NCBI GenBank assembly: GCA_963805255.1
Contig: CAWDTK010000019.1
Span: forward strand, 600,603 to 664,602
DNA length: 64,000 nt
Source of the DNA: Bog-532 sp963805255
GTDB lineage: Bacteria > Actinomycetota > Actinomycetes > Streptosporangiales > Streptosporangiaceae
Reading direction: 5' to 3'
Position 1 is the first letter of the stretch, and each line of letters opens with the position of its first letter. The notes beneath the pieces are model-generated. The model made no database searches. It saw only the letters and a program-made list of their open reading frames with translations, and was not told where the DNA came from. This document shows positions 36,221-45,432 of this stretch, piece by piece. A program made the translations under genes and the position numbers.

Positions 36221-38845
36221 GTGGCACCAGCGACTCTCCGGCTGATCGACCGGGGTGATCTTCTTGCGGCGCTGGATAGGGCGGCGGCGAAGAAGGTCAC
36301 GATCATCTCGGCTCCGGCTGGCAGCGGGAAGACGTCGCTGTTGCGCGCGTGGGCAGACCGCCCTGGTCAGCCGCACCGGCTCGCTGTCGTGCAGGTGCGG
36401 CGCGACCAGCAAGACGCCCAAGACTTCTGGCGGGCCCTCCTCAACGCGGTCCGTCATGTCTGCGGCGCACCCGGCGGCGCGGAGCCGCCGGCGGCGACAC
36501 CAGATTTCAATGCGTCGGCGATGGTCAGCAGGGTGCTCTCCGGGCTCGCCGGTGCGGGCGGCGACGTCATGGTGGTTATCGATGATCTGCACGAGCTGGA
36601 CTCGCTGGAGACCCTCGGTCAGCTCACCCGGTTGCTGACGAACCTTCCCGACGGCGTGCACGCGATGCTGACGACGCGGCACGATCTGCCGCTGCGCCTT
36701 CATCAGCTACGCCTGGCAGGCGAGCTGGCCGAGATCCGCGGGGCGGATCTTAAGTTCACCGAACGTGAAACCCGCGAGCTTCTTGCCGCCTCGGGCATCA
36801 CGCTGCCGGAGGCCGGGACGGCGCTGCTGCACCAGCGGACCGAAGGGTGGGCCGCGGGTCTGCGGCTCGCGGTGCTCTCCCTGGCTGGTCGCCCCGACCC
36901 GGAGCGTTTCGTCGCGGACTTCTCCGGCACCAACCGCACAGTCGCGGAGTACCTGCTTGCCGAGATGCTGGAACGTCAGCCTGGAGAGGTCCAGGATCTG
37001 CTGCTGCGCACGTGCCTGCTCAACCAGGTCAACGGTGAGCTGGCGGATCTGCTGACCGGCCGCCCTGGGTCGGAACGGATCTTGCTGGAGCTTGAGGATG
37101 CGAACGCGTTCGTGGTGTCGCTTGACCCCGAGCGGACCTGGTTCCGCTACCACCACCTGTTCGGGGATCTGCTCCGGCTGGAGCTGCGCCGGACGCTGCC
37201 CGACCAGGTTCCGGAGCTTCACCGGCGGGCTGGGCAGTGGTTCAGCGAGCACGGCCACGTTGCTGAGGCCATCCGGCATGCGCAGGCGGCGGGCGACTGG
37301 CCGGATGCGGCCCGGCTGCTCGCCGATCATTCGTTCAGCCTGACGCTGGACGGGTCCGCGCAGACCATGCAGGCGCTGGTGCGGGCGTTCCCGCCGGGCG
37401 AGGAGCACCCGGAGCTAGCGCTAGTGCGTGCGGGGGGTGATCTTGTGCAGGGCCGCCTGGATGAGGCGGCCGCTCACCTGGCGGTCGCTGAGACCTACGC
37501 CGGGACCGCGCCGCCGGATCGCCGGCGCCGCCTCCGGGTGGCGCTCGCGTCACTGCAGCTGTCGCTGGCCAGGCGACGCGGTCACCTGGCCGGGGTCGTC
37601 GAGCAGGTCAGGTTCCTGGCCTCTCCGGTGACCGGGCAGTCCGACGAGGACATCGCGCTGGACAGCGACCTGCGGGCGGTGGCGCTGATGAACCTGGGGA
37701 CCGTTGAGGCATGGTCCCTGGCGCTTCCAGAGGCCGAACGCCATCTGCGGGAGGGAGCCGCTCTGGCCCGCCAGATCGGCCGACCCTACCTGGAAGTATG
37801 CTGCCTCGCGCAGCTCGGGTTCGCATCGAAGATCCACCCGTTCGCCATGACCCAGCGGTGCTGCCGCGAGGCGATAACGCTCGCCGAGCGGCATGGCTGG
37901 GGCACGGAACCGGTAATCGCTCCCGCGCTGGTAACGCTGGCCGGCACGATGGTGTGGCTGGGTCAGTTCGACGAAGCCGAGCAATGGCTGCAGCGCGCGG
38001 CACAGGCCCTGCAGGCAGACGTCGGGCCGGACATCAGGCTGTACCTCCACATCTCGACCGGGATACTGAGGGCCTGCACCGGCCGCGGCCGCGGAGCGCT
38101 TGAAGAGTTCAGCGCGGCCGAACGCCTGCGGTCGCGGCTAGCGGGCTCGCATGCTCTGGCGAGCCAGGTGACGGGCTGGCTGCTGGCTACCCAGGCCCGT
38201 CTGGGGATGACCGGTGAGGCCCGCGCGGCGCTCGCGGTGCTGGATGACGACCGGGCCAAGTCGGGCGAGATCGGCAATGCCCGCGCGGTGATCCGCCTGG
38301 CGGACGGCGATCCGGCCGGGGCGCTCGCCGCGGTCCGGGATGTACTGGACGGGACCGCACCGGTCATCGGTTACGTCACGATCGTGGAGGCCCACCTGAT
38401 AGCCGGGCTGGCCTGCCGTGAGCTGGGCGACCAGCGCGCGGCGAACCAGGCTGCCGAACGCGCGCTGGCCCTGGCCGAGGCAGACCGGCTGGTGCTTCCG
38501 TTCGCGATGACGGGTTCCCGGGAGCTGCTGGCGGCGCTGCCGCGGCATGAGACGGCGCACACCGCGCTGCTGGCCGACATCCTCGACGTGCTGCGCGGCG
38601 GGTCGCTTGCGGCCACGGACCTGCCCGTGCCGTCGCGGGGGGAGGAGATCAGCGCGGGTGAGCTAAAGGTGCTGCGGTATCTGCCGACGAACCTGTCGCG
38701 GCCTGAGATCGCCGCCGAGCTGTCGGTGTCGGTGAACACGGTCAGCACGCACATCCGCAGCATCTACGCCAAGCTCCAGGTGGGTGACCGCTCCTCAGCC
38801 GTCCAGCGCGCGCGGGAGTTGCGGCTGCTAGCCGCCGCGCGTTAG
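36221..38845 (+). CDS. LAL-type LuxR-family transcriptional regulator
   Basis: 874 residues, the size of LAL (MalT-like) activators. An N-terminal STAND ATPase has Walker A 'ISAPAGSGKTSLLRAW' near residue 29 and Walker B 'VMVVIDDLHEL' near 116; the long middle is helical TPR-like ('FRYHHLFGDLLRLELRR', 'RAGQWFSEHGHVAEAIRHA'). The C-terminus is a LuxR HTH: 'ISAGELKVLRYLPTNLSRPE' then 'IAAELSVSVNTVSTHIRSIY'. These proteins bind ATP and an inducer, oligomerise and activate transcription. A pathway-specific target is likely the esterase 93 bp downstream. A damaged relative of its C-terminal region lies near 40480. Confidence 0.9.
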   Translation: MAPATLRLIDRGDLLAALDRAAAKKVTIISAPAGSGKTSLLRAWADRPGQPHRLAVVQVRRDQQDAQDFWRALLNAVRHVCGAPGGAEPPAATPDFNASAMVSRVLSGLAGAGGDVMVVIDDLHELDSLETLGQLTRLLTNLPDGVHAMLTTRHDLPLRLHQLRLAGELAEIRGADLKFTERETRELLAASGITLPEAGTALLHQRTEGWAAGLRLAVLSLAGRPDPERFVADFSGTNRTVAEYLLAEMLERQPGEVQDLLLRTCLLNQVNGELADLLTGRPGSERILLELEDANAFVVSLDPERTWFRYHHLFGDLLRLELRRTLPDQVPELHRRAGQWFSEHGHVAEAIRHAQAAGDWPDAARLLADHSFSLTLDGSAQTMQALVRAFPPGEEHPELALVRAGGDLVQGRLDEAAAHLAVAETYAGTAPPDRRRRLRVALASLQLSLARRRGHLAGVVEQVRFLASPVTGQSDEDIALDSDLRAVALMNLGTVEAWSLALPEAERHLREGAALARQIGRPYLEVCCLAQLGFASKIHPFAMTQRCCREAITLAERHGWGTEPVIAPALVTLAGTMVWLGQFDEAEQWLQRAAQALQADVGPDIRLYLHISTGILRACTGRGRGALEEFSAAERLRSRLAGSHALASQVTGWLLATQARLGMTGEARAALAVLDDDRAKSGEIGNARAVIRLADGDPAGALAAVRDVLDGTAPVIGYVTIVEAHLIAGLACRELGDQRAANQAAERALALAEADRLVLPFAMTGSRELLAALPRHETAHTALLADILDVLRGGSLAATDLPVPSRGEEISAGELKVLRYLPTNLSRPEIAAELSVSVNTVSTHIRSIYAKLQVGDRSSAVQRARELRLLAAAR

Positions 38846-38938
38846 GGAAGCCGGACCGCAAATCACCGGAACCAGGTGACAGCCGCTCACCCTTGATGGC
38901 AGGCAGCTTCGCGCGTACCCGATCACTGTCACGAGAAG

Positions 38939-39832
38939 GTGCACCTCGAAGCAGTCCTGCGGCAGTCAGCCTTCCCCGTCGGCAGCGACGTCAGCGAGCA
39001 GCGGCGGCTGCTCCGCGAGTTGACACCGGCGCAGCCGCTGCCCGCCGACGTGACCGTGACCGCAGCCGCACTGGGTGCCGTCCCGACGGCCGAGATCACC
39101 GTCGACGGAATCGAACCTCGCCATGTTGTCCTGTACTTCCACGGCGGCGTGTACGTACTGGGGGACGCCTTCCTCGCCGCTGACCTGGCCTCGCAGGTCG
39201 GCCGGCGGACGCGCGCCACGGTCATCTCCGTCGACTACCGGCTCGCCCCCGAGCATCCGTATCCGGCGGCGGTCGACGACGCTCTTGCCGCCTACGAAGC
39301 CCTGCTGCGGGGCGGCACAGCCCCTTCGGACATCGCCTTCGCGGGAGAGTCCGCTGGCGGCGGGCTCGCCATCGCCACCCTGGTCAACGCCCGCGATCAC
39401 GGGCTGCCCTTGCCAGCCGCGGCCTTCGTCATGTCACCGTATGCCGATCTCACCCTGGCCGGGATGACCATGGAAACCAAGCGCGAGGCCGACCCGCTGC
39501 TCAGCCGGGAGCTCCTCCAACCCCGGGTCACCGACTATGTGTTCGGACAAGACGCCGCTCTTGGCCTCATCAGCCCGATATTCGCCGAGCTGTCCGGCCT
39601 GCCGCCCCTGATCATCCAGGCCGGAACCCACGAGGTTCTCCTCGACGACGCCGTCCGCCTCGCGCAACAAGCCGCCACCGCCGACGTCGAGGTCACCCTC
39701 GACATCACCCCTGGGGTGCCGCACGTCTTCCAAACCTCTTATCCGGTCCTCGACGAAGCGGCCGCTGCACTGGACAGAGCCGGAAAGCTCCTGTCGGCGC
39801 ATCTCGCCAGCGCAGAACGCGTCACCGCATAG
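38939..39832 (+). CDS. HSL-family alpha/beta-hydrolase (esterase/lipase)
   Basis: 297 residues with the oxyanion motif 'VVLYFHGGVYVLGD' near residue 62, nucleophile 'IAFAGESAGGGLAIA' (Ser near 138), Asp in 'HEVLLDDAVRLA' and His in 'GVPHVFQTSYPVLDE'. 'DYRLAPEHPYPAAVDD' is the family fingerprint. It hydrolyses esters of short or medium acids. GTG 38939 is preceded only by a poorly spaced GAGAAG. It lies downstream of, and co-directional with, the LuxR gene. Confidence 0.85.
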   Translation: MHLEAVLRQSAFPVGSDVSEQRRLLRELTPAQPLPADVTVTAAALGAVPTAEITVDGIEPRHVVLYFHGGVYVLGDAFLAADLASQVGRRTRATVISVDYRLAPEHPYPAAVDDALAAYEALLRGGTAPSDIAFAGESAGGGLAIATLVNARDHGLPLPAAAFVMSPYADLTLAGMTMETKREADPLLSRELLQPRVTDYVFGQDAALGLISPIFAELSGLPPLIIQAGTHEVLLDDAVRLAQQAATADVEVTLDITPGVPHVFQTSYPVLDEAAAALDRAGKLLSAHLASAERVTA

Positions 39833-40155
39833 CGAAAGGCGGAACGCAAGGGATGACGGACCTGCAGGTCTTCCACAGCAATGGCCGTTGGCTGCGTTCA
39901 GCGCGGCGACCGCTCGGCGGAACGTACCTGCTTCGGCCACCTCCCCTTGGAGAGGATGCCTAAATGGGCGACGCCGTTGTAAACCGCCGGGGGATCTGGT
40001 GATCAGAGCGGCCGGGATCTGTGTCCACCTGGTAGACCACACCAGCTCTGCGAAATGGCGATCGATCAGAAATCAGACACCCCATATGCCACATCCGTGG
40101 ACACTAGTCTCTCGGCGTCCGAACCGGAACATTCAGCGACCTGGCCTCGCGTGCC
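39833..40155. other. intergenic region with a short reading-frame stub
   Basis: A 36-codon frame at 39853-39963 ('MTDLQVFHSNGRWLRSARRP') follows 'GCAAGGG' and could be the 5' stub of a lost gene; I do not recognise it. The rest shows nothing coding. Confidence 0.3.
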
Positions 40156-40899
40156 ATGATTGTCGACATGAGGAAGGCAGAGAATCCCGAACCGGATTCT
40201 CTTGTCGACGGCCCGCAGGACGCAGAGGTCACCGGTACTCTTCCGATGTCCTTGACCGCCTTCGTTGGCCGGGACGCCTTCGTTGGCCGGGACGCCTTCG
40301 TTGGCCGGGACGCCTTCGTTGGCCGGGACGCCTTCGTTGGCCGGGACGCCTTCGTTGGCCGGGACGCCTTCGTTGGCCGGGACGCCTTCGTTGGCCGGGA
40401 CGCCTTCGTTGGCCGGGACGCCTTCGTTGGCCGGGACGCCTTCGTTGGCCGGGACGCCTTCGTTGGCCGGGACACGGTGGTAGAGACTCATCTGCTGGCC
40501 GGGCTGGCCTACCGGGAGCTGGGGGACCAGCGCGCGGCGAACCAGTCGGCCGAGCGCGCGCTGGCCCTGGCCGAGGCTGACCGGCTGGTGCTGCCGTTCG
40601 CGATGACTGGTTCCCCGGACGACTGGGAGAGCAACTCTGCTGGTCAGAGCCATGGACACGATTCTCGGCACGCGCAGGTACATAAGCCCGGAAACCTGTA
40701 CATAACGCTTCATAGTACGCAAAAACGTATGGTAGGCCATAAACCGGACATTTCACTACTTTGCCGGAGCCATGGGGCGGGAACGCTCCCCGAGGATTTC
40801 ACCGGGCATGATCTGAAGTCCTGTCTCTTCTCAAAGATGTGTCACCCTGCACGCGAGCAATCACGCGCCGCACCGTCTCGGAATGCCAGGCGCCGATGA
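40156..40899 (+). pseudogene. regulator remnant (STAND ATPase / LuxR-like) with repeat expansion
   Basis: The N-terminus 'VTGTLPMSLTAFVGRD' is the usual entry into the ATPase domain of SARP/LuxR-type regulators ('LTSFVGRE...'). The next 70 residues are twelve copies of AFVGRD. The frame then continues 'LLAGLAYRELGDQRAANQSA' and 'LALAEADRLVLPFAMTGS', nearly the same as residues about 730-768 of the upstream LAL regulator, before ending in unrelated sequence. So the ATPase and most of the TPR region are gone, and a six-residue motif fills the gap. It is unlikely to work as a regulator, though the frame is open for 247 codons. Confidence 0.6.
40258..40473 (+). repeat. minisatellite: twelve perfect 18-bp repeats
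   Basis: GCCTTCGTTGGCCGGGAC is repeated twelve times head to tail without a mismatch (216 bp), encoding AFVGRD each time. The 18-bp length keeps the frame whatever the copy number. Perfect identity implies recent slippage or homogenisation. There are no spacers, so it is not a CRISPR array. Confidence 0.95.
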
Positions 40900-41153
40900 A
40901 ACGCCTTTTAACGGTGCAAACCTCGCATAACGCGGTTTCTGACTCGGGCCTGCATTTTTGAGCCAATCCTTCTGACTCACCTGAAGACACATCGGGTAGG
41001 ACGGTACCCGATGGTGGACGTTTCCCCGCAAACGACCTCGGCAGGCAGACGGCAGGCAGGCAGACAGACAGACTGACGGCAGGCAGACAGGCGGCCGCTA
41101 CCCGCAAAGGCCGACTAACACGGCCATCCTCTAAGCCCGGCGGGAGGCACGGT

Positions 41154-43781
41154 GTGAGCATCGGCGAAGCCCTCGCGGAAGCGCGACGTGAGGCGGATCT
41201 TACCGTGACCCAGGTCAGCGATCAGGTCCGCATCAGGGAAATGATCATCACAGGCATCGAGGGTGATGATTACTCAGCATGTGGCGGCGACTCTTATGCC
41301 CGGGGGTACATCCGCATCATCGCCCGGGCTGTCGGGGCTGATCCGGAGCCGTTGATCCGGGAGTACAACAAGGCCAGCAAACGCGCCGACGGGTCTGCTG
41401 GCGAAACCAGGCAACCTGGGCAAGCCGGGAAAGAAATACCGATCGCGGGTGATGGCGCGGCCACGCCGGGCACGAGCGGCCGGGTTTCCGGTCTCGACGG
41501 CGTCCGGGCGCTTGCGGTGCTCGCCGTTATCGCTTTCCACGTCGGGATGCGCATGACGCCGGGCGGCTTCCTCGGGGTTGACGTCTTTTTCGTGCTGAGC
41601 GGCTATCTCATCACCGATCTGCTGGTCGCCCAGCATGTTCGGCTCGGCCGTTTGGATCTGCGCGGATTCTGGGTGCGCCGGGCGCGCCGGCTGCTGCCCG
41701 CCCTGGCTGTGATTCTGGTCGCTGTCACCGCTGTGGTGGCCGTTATCGAACCGGATCAGATGTCCGCACTCCGGCCGATGCTGGCCGCTGCGGTGAGCTA
41801 CTCAAGCAATTGGTACCAGGCCTTTCACCACGTCTCGTATTTCGCCTCCTTCGGGCCACCGTCGCCACTGCAGCACCTGTGGTCCCTGGCCATCGAAGAG
41901 CAGTTCTACCTGGCCTGGCCGCTGTTGCTGCTGGTGTTCACCCGCCTGCGGGCACGGCGGGCCCTGGCGCTGACCGCCTGGCTGGGAGCGCTCGCCTCGG
42001 CGGTCGCCATGGCGCTGATGTACGTGCCGGGCGGCGACCCCTCCCGGGTATATTACGGGACCGACACGCACGCGACCGCACTGCTGGTAGGGGCGGCTGT
42101 GGCGCTGACCTGGCCGCTCGCCACACTGACGGACGCGCCACGGCGCGTCGCGCGCCGGCTGGACTGCCTCGGGGTGGCCGCGCTCGTGGTGCTGGCGTGG
42201 GCTGTGGTCCATTTCTCCGGCACCGACCCGGCGGTCTACCCGCTGGGGCTGGCTGGTGCGGCGCTGGCGGCGGGCGGCCTGACCGTCGCCGCAGCCGCCT
42301 CCGGGACGGTAGGCGCGCTGCTGAGCCTGCCACCGCTGCGCTGGCTGGGCCTGCGTTCGTATGGGATCTACCTATGGCACTGGCCGGTTATAGCGATCGC
42401 AGCCGCGATCACTGGGCCGGGACGCGCGGCCCCCTGGGCGTGGGCCGTCGAGGCCGCCATCGCGATCACGTTGGCGGCTGCCTCGTGGAAGTGGCTGGAA
42501 GAGCCCGTCCTGCGGAACGGCTTCCGGGCCACCTGCCGAACCGTCGGCAGAGCGCTTGGCAACGCGGTCTCGGCCGCGCGGCGCTCTCCCGTGCGGGCTC
42601 TGCCTGTGTTGTGGGCGGCAGCCGCCCTGGCTATCACCTGCACCGCCGGGTACGGCGTGTTCTACGCACCCTCCGGGCCGTCCGGCATGGAAAGGCAGAT
42701 CCTCCAAGGTGAGCGGGTCAGCATCGCCGCCCGGGCGCACGGGTCGCCGTCGGCCGCTGGGCCTGCGGTCACCGCCTCACCTTCGCCTCCTCCCTCAGCG
42801 TCGCCCGCTCCCTGCAAGGTTTCGGGCCGGCAGGTCACCGCGATCGGCGATTCGGTCATGCTGGCGGGTGCCATGGCACTCGATTCCGTACTGCCGGGCA
42901 TCTACATCGACGCGAAGGTCAGCCGGCAAATGCCGGCCGGCCTGCAGGTGGTGCGTAGCCTCACCGGCAGCGGCCGGCTGCGTCCGGTCGTGGTGGTCGG
43001 CCTTGGCACCAACTACATCGTCACCACCAGCGAACTCCACCAACTGATGCATCTGCTCGGGCCGCACCGCAAATTGGTGCTCATCAACACTTATGTGCAG
43101 GAGCCGTGGGGCAAGGAAGTCAACGGCACGATGGCGGCATTCACCCGCCAGCACCCTAACGTCGTGCTCGCGGACTGGTTCGGCACGGTCAAAGATCGGA
43201 CGTACCTGCTCTGGCCGGACAAGATCCATCCCCAATTGCCGGGGACCAAGGTCTACGCGCGCATGGTGGACCGGGCGGTCCAGGAAACCTGCGGCGTCCG
43301 CAGCAGACCCTCGCCCGCCGCGCCCCCTGCTAATCCGGCCGGGTCACCCCATACGCCAGGGCCCCGGCAAAGTCGCTTAGCAATTCGTGACCGTCTCCAG
43401 GAGGCGACTGGGCCGGCGGGCGTGGTGGCGCAGGGCGGCAGCGATGCTGGTGGCGCCGGTCAGCCGCGAGATGGCGCCCGTCGGCCCGATCATCGGGCAG
43501 GCCATCGAAGCGTGGCAGGCCCTGCGGCCCGCCCAGCCCCCGCGGCTGGACCGCAAGACCAGCGAGCACAAGCTCAAGCCAGGCACAGCTGCTCGAAGCC
43601 AGGGACAACCTGCAGCGCATGCTCGCCTCCATCCCGCTCACCGACGAAGAACGCGCCATGCGCCGGGCAGTTATCCACTTTTCCACATGCACGCTCGTCC
43701 ACAGCCCGCACGCAGGCCTGGCGGCGGTTTTACACAAGTCACCCACAGGCTTGTCCACAGCCCGGTAATCTGGGTCGCTGA
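41154..43781 (+). CDS. HTH-acyltransferase-SGNH fusion (OafA-like O-acyltransferase)
   Basis: Residues 1-75 are a RodZ-type helix-turn-helix ('IGEALAEARREADLTVTQVS', 'YARGYIRIIARAVGADPEPL'). From about 112 an acyltransferase-3 domain follows ('LDGVRALAVLAVIAFHVG', 'DVFFVLSGYLITDLL', 'FWVRRARRLLPALAV') with ten or so helices, then an SGNH esterase-like domain near 550-725 ('VTAIGDSVMLAGA', 'VVGLGTNYIV', 'WPDKIHPQLPGTKVYARM'). OafA-type proteins transfer acyl groups to cell-surface glycans. The last 140 residues are Pro/Ala/Arg-rich and are read out of frame through a recombinase remnant, so the natural stop is probably lost. GTG 41154 follows GGGAGG. Confidence 0.8.
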   Translation: MSIGEALAEARREADLTVTQVSDQVRIREMIITGIEGDDYSACGGDSYARGYIRIIARAVGADPEPLIREYNKASKRADGSAGETRQPGQAGKEIPIAGDGAATPGTSGRVSGLDGVRALAVLAVIAFHVGMRMTPGGFLGVDVFFVLSGYLITDLLVAQHVRLGRLDLRGFWVRRARRLLPALAVILVAVTAVVAVIEPDQMSALRPMLAAAVSYSSNWYQAFHHVSYFASFGPPSPLQHLWSLAIEEQFYLAWPLLLLVFTRLRARRALALTAWLGALASAVAMALMYVPGGDPSRVYYGTDTHATALLVGAAVALTWPLATLTDAPRRVARRLDCLGVAALVVLAWAVVHFSGTDPAVYPLGLAGAALAAGGLTVAAAASGTVGALLSLPPLRWLGLRSYGIYLWHWPVIAIAAAITGPGRAAPWAWAVEAAIAITLAAASWKWLEEPVLRNGFRATCRTVGRALGNAVSAARRSPVRALPVLWAAAALAITCTAGYGVFYAPSGPSGMERQILQGERVSIAARAHGSPSAAGPAVTASPSPPPSASPAPCKVSGRQVTAIGDSVMLAGAMALDSVLPGIYIDAKVSRQMPAGLQVVRSLTGSGRLRPVVVVGLGTNYIVTTSELHQLMHLLGPHRKLVLINTYVQEPWGKEVNGTMAAFTRQHPNVVLADWFGTVKDRTYLLWPDKIHPQLPGTKVYARMVDRAVQETCGVRSRPSPAAPPANPAGSPHTPGPRQSRLAIRDRLQEATGPAGVVAQGGSDAGGAGQPRDGARRPDHRAGHRSVAGPAARPAPAAGPQDQRAQAQARHSCSKPGTTCSACSPPSRSPTKNAPCAGQLSTFPHARSSTARTQAWRRFYTSHPQACPQPGNLGR
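43400..43668 (+). pseudogene. tyrosine recombinase (integrase) remnant
   Basis: In one frame 'LVAPVSREMAPVGPIIGQAI' continues as 'EAWQALRPAQPPRLDRKTSE', the inter-domain part of actinomycete integrases. In another frame 43577-43668 reads 'QAQLLEARDNLQRMLASIPL' and 'TDEERA', the usual C-terminal tail. The catalytic core with R-H-R-Y residues, expected between them, has been deleted. It overlaps the tail of the acyltransferase frame. Confidence 0.6.
43671..43759 (+). other. cluster of four DnaA-box-like 9-mers
   Basis: TTATCCACT (43671), TTTTCCACA (43679), TCGTCCACA (43695) and TTGTCCACA (43751) lie on the same strand within 89 bp. The last equals the box preferred in Streptomyces; the others differ by one or two bases. 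They follow the integrase tail directly. It could be a replication-type site of the lost element, or chance. Confidence 0.4.
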
Positions 43782-44004
43782 TTACCACTTCAGCGAAGGA
43801 CGAGCAGCAGCAGTGAACGAGATGCCACAAGCAGTGATAGCTGGGTTCGCCCCAGCCATGGTGCCCCGCGCGTGCGCGCGGCTCGTCCTGGCGGGCTTTC
43901 CATCTCCCGGGGTTTGCGTGGCAAAGACAACAGCCATCGCAACAACAGTGCCCCCGGCCCTGACGGCGGCCCTGTTCCTGAGCGGGCGCTCGTATCCAGC
44001 GAAA

Positions 44005-44049
44005 AATCCAGAAGAGAACAATCCAGAAGAGAACAATCCAGAAGAGAAC
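44005..44049 (+). repeat. three tandem 15-bp repeats
   Basis: AATCCAGAAGAGAAC occurs three times in a row without mismatch. It lies in a 480-bp stretch (43800-44285) that shows no gene I can support; the frame across it gives 'NPEEN' repeats, and the opposite strand hydrophobic 'LFWIV' repeats. Confidence 0.85.
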
Positions 44050-44285
44050 ATTGTCACGGTGCACACGACGAGAACGCTGCCCCGCCAGCACAACCTCTCG
44101 GCGACGGCTCCGCTGCTAAGGGAATCCGTCATGACTTTTAAATCTTCACCGTTGTCGGCCGTATACACGGCGGAGGGACGCCAGCGGACAGCGGGCGTCC
44201 GGCCAGAGCATATGAACCTGCAATTTCCCGCTAGCGATTTGCCGGCAACTCCGCTGGAGGTGTCCAACGAAGAGGACACTCCCGT

Positions 44286-45179
44286 GAGGGTTATTCAGGC
44301 GATCTTGCAGAAGTGCAGAGCAATAACAGCTGAGATTGTGGTAGAGAAAGTTTCGATCGGCCGCCGATAGTCGGTGTGCATGATCCGCCAGGTTTTGAAG
44401 TTCGCGATGACTTGCTCAATGACGTAGCGGAGCTTATTGACCTGAGTGTTGAATTCCTTCTGCCAGTCGAGAAGCTCGCCTCCGGCGGGCTTCTTAAATG
44501 GAGTGATCATGCCATGGCCGACATATCCTTTATCGCCAGCCCAGTTACCGGGATCCATCGTGATGAGAACTCCTGATTCATCCATGCAATAGCTGTCGTG
44601 GCGGCTGCCGTCGACAGGATCGGAAATCCACGCGAGGCGCCCCGCAAGGTTGCACGCGACCTGGATGTTCATGCCAGTGGTCTTGTGCTTGCCGGAGTAC
44701 AGTTCCGGCCGGGCGGCCCATGACCAGCACGGGAGCAGAGTTCCGTCGATGATGTACTGCATGTTCTCCTCGAGCTCGTCTGCGGTGGGGACATAGGGGG
44801 CAAGAGCTTTCTTTATGATCGAGGTCATTGCTGAAATCGCCCGGCTCACTGTGGGCTGCGAGACGCCGAATGATTCAGCGATTTCCGCTTGGACGCGGTT
44901 ACGCCGCATATAGGTAAGAGCGACGACAGCCGACCTGAACAATCCCAGGATCGGTGGCCAGAGTTTCGTCCCGGGTTCCAGTTCGGTTGCGTTGATCATG
45001 GCGCAGAGCTCGATGATCTCATCCCTGGTGAAACCCGTGGTATTATACATTTGGCGGCTCGTTTCTCTGGATTGAGCGTGGTAACCCAATCCTTTCGAGA
45101 AGCGGGCCGTCTTTCACTTAGGCGCGCCGATGCTTTGCGTACTTCCTAGCGAATTAACCCGACTCTGTGAATAACCCTC
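44286..45179 (-). mobile_element. IS5-superfamily (DDE_Tnp_4) insertion sequence A
   Basis: Inverted ends GAGGGTTATTCA (44286-44297 and the complement 45168-45179) bound 894 bp. The direct repeat CGT on each side (44283-44285, 45180-45182) is a possible 3-bp target duplication. The transposase stop codon lies within the left terminal repeat. Base composition is clearly less GC-rich than the host genes, suggesting a recent arrival. Confidence 0.75.
44295..45050 (-). CDS. DDE_Tnp_4-type transposase of element A
   Basis: 251 residues from ATG 45050. An N-terminal HTH region ('QAEIAESFGVSQPTVSRAIS', about residues 55-75) is followed by the DDE core: 'YIIDGTLLPCWSW' (first Asp), 'GMNIQVACNLAGRLAWISDP' and 'NWAGDKGYVGHGMITPFKKP' (second Asp), then 'VNKLRYVIEQVIANFKTWRI' (Glu). 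The frame is intact. A longer start (TTG 45089) is less likely. Confidence 0.85.
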   Translation of the reverse strand: MYNTTGFTRDEIIELCAMINATELEPGTKLWPPILGLFRSAVVALTYMRRNRVQAEIAESFGVSQPTVSRAISAMTSIIKKALAPYVPTADELEENMQYIIDGTLLPCWSWAARPELYSGKHKTTGMNIQVACNLAGRLAWISDPVDGSRHDSYCMDESGVLITMDPGNWAGDKGYVGHGMITPFKKPAGGELLDWQKEFNTQVNKLRYVIEQVIANFKTWRIMHTDYRRPIETFSTTISAVIALHFCKIA

Positions 45180-45432
45180 CGTGTACTGGCAAACCCTTCA
45201 GGCGATGGCTTCAGCTCCCCAGCGGCTGGACTGGTAATCGCTCCGGCCTCGGGCTGCCATCCGCATTGTTGGCTTCCCCAACGCCTATCGAGGGTCGGGG
45301 AGGCATCACCACCGCTGGCTGATCTGTGAGCCGACGGCAGAGACCCTCAGGTGTTCGCTCGCGCAGCGGCTGAATCCAGCCGTGCGGCCACGCCCAGGTA
45401 GTACAGTCGCGGTTTTACATTCGGTGATGTTG

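Noticed and set aside
40258..40473. CRISPR array
   Set aside because: The repeats abut directly without spacers, are only 18 bp and keep one reading frame. It is a coding minisatellite.
43330..44091. 253-codon minus-strand frame with LFWIV repeats
   Set aside because: The hydrophobic repeats simply mirror the 15-bp tandem repeat. The rest is antisense to the integrase remnant.
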